From: Puccinellia tenuiflora
Lineage: Eukaryota > Streptophyta > Magnoliopsida > Poales > Poaceae
Direction: 5' to 3'
DNA: 64,000 nt
Assembly: GCA_012064385.1 (NCBI GenBank)
Contig: QRDG01000473.1
Span: 4,657,965 to 4,721,964 of the forward strand
Positions 58,674 to 64,000 of the stretch are shown here, in pieces. Positions within the stretch are counted from its first letter, which is position 1; each line of letters starts with the position of its first letter. The notes under the pieces are model-generated. The model had not been told where the DNA came from. It saw only the letters and a program-made list of their open reading frames with translations, and did no database searches. A program made the translations under genes and the position numbers.

Positions 58674-61600
58674 CTCCTTCTTCCCCCGCTCTGCCCGGAG
58701 CGCCGCCGCGGCCATCTCCTGGTCGGGCCAGTGGTACAGGCCACCTCCGACATTACCGTCTCATTCTAGAGCTTCACAGTACTCCGTATTAGCCTAATTC
58801 CCATCCAATTTTTGATTCCCTCCCTTACAGGCTCGAGTTCGTCCTTGACCTAGCTCGGCAACCGCCACCGTCCGCCGTTCTCTAGTATCCCGACCTCCCC
58901 AAAACCAAATAGCGTTTCCTCTACATGGGTAGCGCGATTTGGATCCTCCCAGTGCAAGTCGCGCATCCAGAAGAGCTTCCTAGCGACCGACGGCGTGGGA
59001 GCGGACAACGCCGTGTTCCTTGGTCGCCGCCATTCCGGTGACGACGTGGCGCTAGGTGAGCCGTTCGTCTCCCATCCAACGGCCGCATAGCACTTCGTTT
59101 TAATTCGTCACACCGACCGGTGGACCCCACTTGTCAGGTTCATGCACAGGCGCGCTGCCAAGTACGCCAACCCCTTGGGATGGCGTATCCCCAGAGTGCG
59201 TGTTCGACGTCACCCTCCTTTCTCTTTTATCCAGTTTTAGCAGAAATTCCAGAAAATCATTCAAACTTAGAAAATTCATATCTTTAAATCTACGCACTCA
59301 AACAGAGTGAAACCAATGCCATTAGCTCACAAATTTAAATATCAATCCATACAAACTAATCTCATATTATTTCAATTTTTATTGATTATTCGGTTAACTG
59401 TTTAGTGTTCTGTCTATTTAATGATCAAACCTAAATAACTCAAATATAAAAATTTCAAATGACCCCAAACCACTTCTGGTGGTTCACATATACAAACAAC
59501 TTTCAAATGCCACTGGTCCCATATTTTTGGGCTTAATATTTATGGTGCAATATAATTCACATAGAAACAGTACTTAAACATTCATGTCTTTAATCAAAAA
59601 TCAATATCTTGAATTTGGTAGATTCAAAAACTATGGGACTTGTTTTCTCTGTTAGGTATTGAAATTTTCTACCACCAAGAACTTTAACCACAATTTTTGA
59701 GCCGATAATTTTGTAGCTATAATTGATTTAAGTACAAACAGTTTCCGGAACTAAACTAATTGTTTCTGTTAAACTAAAATCCCTTTTGTTATTAAACCAA
59801 TTTTGCTAGGTCAGAAATGGAAATATATAGTTACCCCTAAATTGCTAGAATTTTCTGTGAAAAATAAAATAGATTAGTTGTTAACTTATATCCTAATCAC
59901 TTTCTGTACCAATTAATTCGTTTCTGTAAATCTGTTAACTCAATTAGGCCAAATCCAATTTTGCTAGCTCCTAAACTACCAGTATTAGTTGTCCCAAAAA
60001 GGGCATATTTTTCAGAGCAATAGAAAATAAATCATGACTTAATTCGTGTTGTAGCCCATTTCTGCCTATTAATAATTATGATAAAATAAGAGTGAATCAA
60101 AATATACCAAACCCAAATATTTTGACTTTAGTAGGGCAGTAGCTTCCTGCAGAATCTTAGTTTACATTATTGTGTTGATTTGTTGAGTGATGGTGTGATT
60201 GTGTGTTTTGCTTGTTAACGACGATTAGATGAGAATGTTGCCGGGGATTTCGAGGAAGGAGGTTTTATTGATCAAGAGTATCAAGACCAGGGACAAGTTG
60301 CTGACCAAGGCAAGCCATCCATTTGATCATACCCCTTTGTCCTATTATTTTTTAATAAGCATGTTTTACTTATGTTAAGATGCATGAAATGTTTTTCATG
60401 TGGTGTGTGCCACTAAAACCCCTTTTAAGTATTACCTAAGTAATATGCCATGATTAGGCCCCTTATATAGGCATGTTTAGTTAGAGGAATAAAAGATTCT
60501 AGGTTGGGAAAAATCAATGTTTTATTCAAATACCCTCTTTATGAAAATCCTTGGGTGAAGTTGTGTTTTACCCAAGATGTTGCTAAATGATTAGCTTTGG
60601 AAATGGAGTAAAAAGGAGTATGAAGGTTTTGAGAAAATGCACATTGTGTCCTAGTACTTACGTCGACCAGCCTTAACATGTGCGACCACATTACCCCCAT
60701 ATGGGACGGGGCTTAGTCAACTAGCTTGCTCGCCTTAGTGTGGGATGCCTCAATAGCGGAGATGCTCCGTTTTATGAGGGGCTGGTTTGGTGACCTTCCC
60801 CTGACCCGGGTCCTTCAAAGGGTCGAAGGGTAGAAGCGTATTTTCATACCGTCGGGCAAAACTATGAGTCCTCACACCCAGGGCTTCGACGGGAGACCGG
60901 ACTGGGTGTCGGCGGAATGTTCATAAGGGCAGGGTCCTATACTAGGGTGAGCAAGTGAAAGGCTATGATCGGGAGCCCGTCGTGACATACACCATGTATG
61001 GCGGGATGTTGCCCACACGACGAGTCTTCCGGATGGTGTGGGTAAAGTGTACAACCTCTGCAGAGTGTAAAACTATTCGAATAGCCGAGTCCTTGGTTAT
61101 GGACAGTTGGAAGGCCCTACTATGACCTATGTGCAAAGTTTTTGGTTTCTAAAATGGAGGTGTTATTGGTGTTATACCAAAGGGTCGGTATAAGGACAAA
61201 TGAAGGAGAAGGATTCACGACGGGCCGTGATCCCACCGGAGGAGTTTTTGAAGCACAACTAATTTTCAAATGAAAAACCCCTTTTCAAATATCTTACCTT
61301 TTTCAACAAATATATAGAGATATCTTTTCTTAAAAGAAAATGCTTTTATAAATCAATAGACTACCCTTAGAGCCTTCCACCATATTATTATGCATTAGTC
61401 CTTCCAATAATTAAATACCGGGTGGTTTGCGAGTACATTCAAATGTACTCATATTGGTTTCGTCCCTGGTTATTGTCTTGGCCAGACTATGAGGAGCGGT
61501 ACAAGGAAGAAGACTTCGATGACGGCTATGCGAACTAGGACGTTCTCCCAGTTAGTTGCCTGTAGGCTTATGGCAAGAGACTTGGGCTCCACGCTATTTG

Positions 61601-61779
61601 ATGATTCCGCTGGAACTACATGTTGAAGTTTATAATTTCACTCAAGTAAGTATATTTATTCGGTATATATGGATGTTCTTTTGATACCAGTTTGATTGTG
61701 CTCAGCGACACACTGATCATGGGATCGCTGATGTTGTAGGCACAAGGGTACTTCAGACAGCTAGTCCGGGGTTCCGACA
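58674..61779 (+). repeat. Second half of the E LTR
   Basis: It continues E after the Copia-2 target duplication: GC-rich leader-like sequence to about 59200, an AT-rich tract to about 60200, a short acidic frame ending near CAAGGCAAG (60305-60315), a G/C-balanced block with GTAAAGTGTACAACCTCTGC (about 61043), and a short frame DYEERYKEEDFDDGYAN with a stop at 61536. No host gene. Confidence 0.6.
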
Positions 61780-61783
61780 GACT

Positions 61784-61796
61784 TGGTATCAGAGCC
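61784..61796 (+). promoter_or_regulatory. Primer binding site of E
   Basis: TGGTATCAGAGCC begins 4 nt after the inferred LTR end CCGACA. It is a perfect initiator-Met-type site on the plus strand and sets the orientation of E. Confidence 0.8.
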
Positions 61797-64000
61797 ATCC
61801 TGACTATAGGAAACCCTAGTTAGCATGGACGTTAGTTAGAAAATAAGATATTTTGGTAAAGCCTATTTCTTCTAAATTTATTTTAATACTCCTTCTAATC
61901 TTCCCATCTCTTCAGAGTTTCGAAATCTTACTTCCTATTTGTTTTCAAAGGCATTCTTCTATTATCTTATCTTCATTCAAAACAAATATACTGGACGATA
62001 TCCCCAAGCCTGACCTAGTAGTTAGTCTTTAGGATCAGAAGCACCTCCATGCCATGACCTCAACTTGAACTATCAAGGTATTGCTAAGGGACGTAAGAGA
62101 CGGTCTAAGTCTTCACATTCGAAGTTATCTCAACACCAAGAATTCAGCAAAAACAAGATGAGGATGCCTCAAAGATAAGAGAGCTATCAACACACCATAG
62201 CTTTTCTATAGCACGATAAAGCCAAGAACATAGTAGTACTGATTAATCAAGAACCCTCTGAGCCCAAGAGAACACTTCTAAGGCGAGCCCCTCAAAGATG
62301 CCCAAAGTCGCTAACCATGGGCATCTTCTAGGAGCTCGGCCATAGAGGAGTCCCCTGTCTTCGCCTAATAGGGTGACCTCTCCCCTGCTGTTGTGCTCCT
62401 GCTCTTCCTCTTGGATCTTGCCGTTGAGCTCGACTGGTACTTATAGCCCAAACCACCGCATCGTTTGTTGTCCACCTCTTTGCCTCCTAGGAGGCCAAGC
62501 GACTCTTGACCCCTGGGAAGAGCAACCCTTGGCCTTGGCTCCCCACGAAGAGCCGCCGACTGTGCCCAAAATTTGACCCCTAGGTATAGTACGGTCACCC
62601 ATGTGCCCCAGCTCTTGAAGTGTCCAAGGATCATCGTAGTAGCCCCTAGGAGGATTAGGATAAGCTCGTTGGTTGAGCTAACCCATCTACCACGAATAAT
62701 AGGCATCCTTTGGTACTAGGAAGCAACTTGTGTGGTCCATGATTGTGTATTGTGTTCGAACTGTCTTTGTTTTGTTGTGTTTGAATTGGTTGTTGCCTGC
62801 ACACCCTATTTTGGCAACACAAAGGAAGATCACCTCTTTTCCTTCCCACCAGCATGTTTTGGCCATCTCGGCTTAAATTAAAGCCTTTTTATAAACTAAA
62901 ATAAACGAAAGAGACTTCTAATTGTGACCCTAATAACCTTGGGTTCTGCCATACCAACCCCGAAAATCAGTAGTAACCCTCACGCTAGGTTTTCATCAAA
63001 TGCGTACCCAAGATTCCTCACTCTACCATGGAAACAAAAGTTTGAACAAATTTTGAGATAGCACGAAACTTCCTTCTATGACTAACTTGTAAATTAATAA
63101 ACCAATCCCTTCAGCACTAACCAGCTAACCCTAGATTAAAATTTAACCAATGTAACCACACCTGAGCTCAAGCCGTCAAGAAGAAAAAGGAGCTCGACGA
63201 CCAAACAAGCGCAGAGTATATCAGAGGAGAAACGGATGGCCACTACTCAATATTGGCCACGCCTAAGACGCACGAAGAATTTAGGAGTTGCCACCCTCAA
63301 TGCTGAATAACTAGAGATCTCTCCATGCAAGATTAGAAAATTACCTCTCAACATAGTTTCGTCCTAGCACAAGGATGCTAACAAAAGAACTTGGTAATTA
63401 GGAGTCTCAGCAACCTTCTTACCTCAGCTTACATCGGAGGAGATAAACAAGCAAGGTTTCACTATTTCCAGGATGACAAGTCTCATGGAGTTTCCACTAA
63501 TTTGTTAAGCCTAACTGGGAACGTGATCATTGGATCATCACCTAGTAGTGTCCCATACCACTCGTCATGAGAGACCTCAAGATTAACTTAAACCCCTCGA
63601 GAAGGAAGTTTTCTCCAAGTTCTGATGATATGGAGGCACCCAATCTACCTACGAAGATTCTAGTGCAAAGCTTCATGAAGCTGGAGGACCAAGAAGATCT
63701 TCGACGACCTTCATCGATCGTCAGACCAATGGTGCAAAGGGATGAAGACAATCTATCTGAAGGAAAGCAAAAGGGAAATAACCATCAGAAGCATCATCAG
63801 TCAACCACCGCTAACCCTAGCCTGATGGCAACCTGACTCTAGACTCTGTGCGTCCTTTCTGCTAAACTATTAACCAAAGAGAGTCGAGTCTATGACCTGG
63901 CACACCTTGTGAGGACGACAACCAATGAGTATCTGCTTGACGTCTTCAGAAGGCAACAAGATCAAGATAACGAATCTACCTCGAACCAAAGCTCCGAGAT
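61797..64000 (+). other. Interior of E, no recognised coding sequence
   Basis: No gag-pol motif was seen. An 89-codon frame at 63567-63836 rich in polar residues and a GC-rich stretch at 62290-62640 exist, but neither matches a known family. Confidence 0.5.

Larger units (their letters stand above)
47871..64000 (+). mobile_element. Long-LTR Gypsy-like element E, partial (Sukkula-like?)
   Basis: It starts TGTAACATCCCAAAATTTG, a common Gypsy LTR beginning, and its LTR is inferred to end GGTTCCGACA at 61779. Four nt later comes TGGTATCAGAGCC (61784-61796), the initiator-Met tRNA PBS. Without Copia-2 and one TSD the LTR is about 5.58 kb (47871-50346 plus 58674-61779). A TATA box (CTATAAAAGG, 50256-50265) lies in its middle. 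The interior to the window end shows no gag-pol. Very long LTRs with a non-coding interior fit large retrotransposon derivatives such as Sukkula, but that name is inference. The 3' LTR would lie beyond 64000. Confidence 0.65.

Noticed and set aside
62373..62706. GC-rich ORFs in the E interior
   Set aside because: Both strands are open and there is no motif, start context or family match.

Overview
The window is nuclear DNA of a grass, almost certainly a Triticeae species (wheat, Aegilops, barley or rye). The evidence is a BARE/Angela-like Copia LTR starting TGTTGGGAATATGCCC, Stowaway MITEs with CTCCCTCCGT ends, long-LTR non-coding Gypsy elements, and a single ordinary plant gene in a sea of nested transposons. 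No bacterial or organellar features, CRISPR arrays or tRNA genes were found.

Layout. (1) 1-6025: decayed plus-strand Copia element (internal 5' leader, gag-pol remnant, 3' LTR), carrying a solo Gypsy LTR at 489-1464 with a CTAGC target duplication. (2) 6026-8134: transposon debris, including a foldback element and two tandem duplications. (3) 8135-21647, minus strand: a complete 12-exon SEC23 gene (COPII coat, 782 aa after splicing). Every junction is GT/AG and the joined exons keep one frame. Its introns hold two hAT-type MITEs with 8-bp TSDs, a Stowaway MITE, a degraded DNA-transposon fragment and several tandem duplications. (4) 21853-45497: a Tat-lineage-like Gypsy element (called G here), of the same family as the solo LTR. 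Its LTR starts only 205 bp upstream of the SEC23 start codon. That LTR is split 36 bp from its end by a 5'-truncated L1-type LINE with a 15-bp TSD, and a 3.77-kb Helitron sits inside the 3' tail of the LINE. G keeps a gag remnant and a long antisense coiled-coil ORF but no pol. The antisense ORF is split by a 4.09-kb solo LTR (A, TSD GCAAC) and by a 6.27-kb non-coding LTR element (B, TSD GTCGC). (5) 45498-46633: start of another Gypsy element (D). (6) 46634-47870: truncated long-LTR fragment. (7) 47871-64000: a Gypsy-like element (E) with a very long LTR of about 5.58 kb and an initiator-Met-type primer binding site at 61784. Its LTR is split by a complete minus-strand Copia element (50347-58668, TSD CTAGC) that has lost pol.

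The only gene likely to serve the plant is SEC23. The rest is a stratified record of insertions whose order can be read from target-site duplications: G, then the LINE in G, then the Helitron in the LINE; G, then A, B and D in G; E, then Copia-2 in E; Copia-1, then the solo LTR. No clearly new biological system was found. The most informative points are the reconstructed nest abutting the SEC23 promoter, a MITE whose empty site survives in an adjacent tandem copy, and coding-deficient members of three retrotransposon families.
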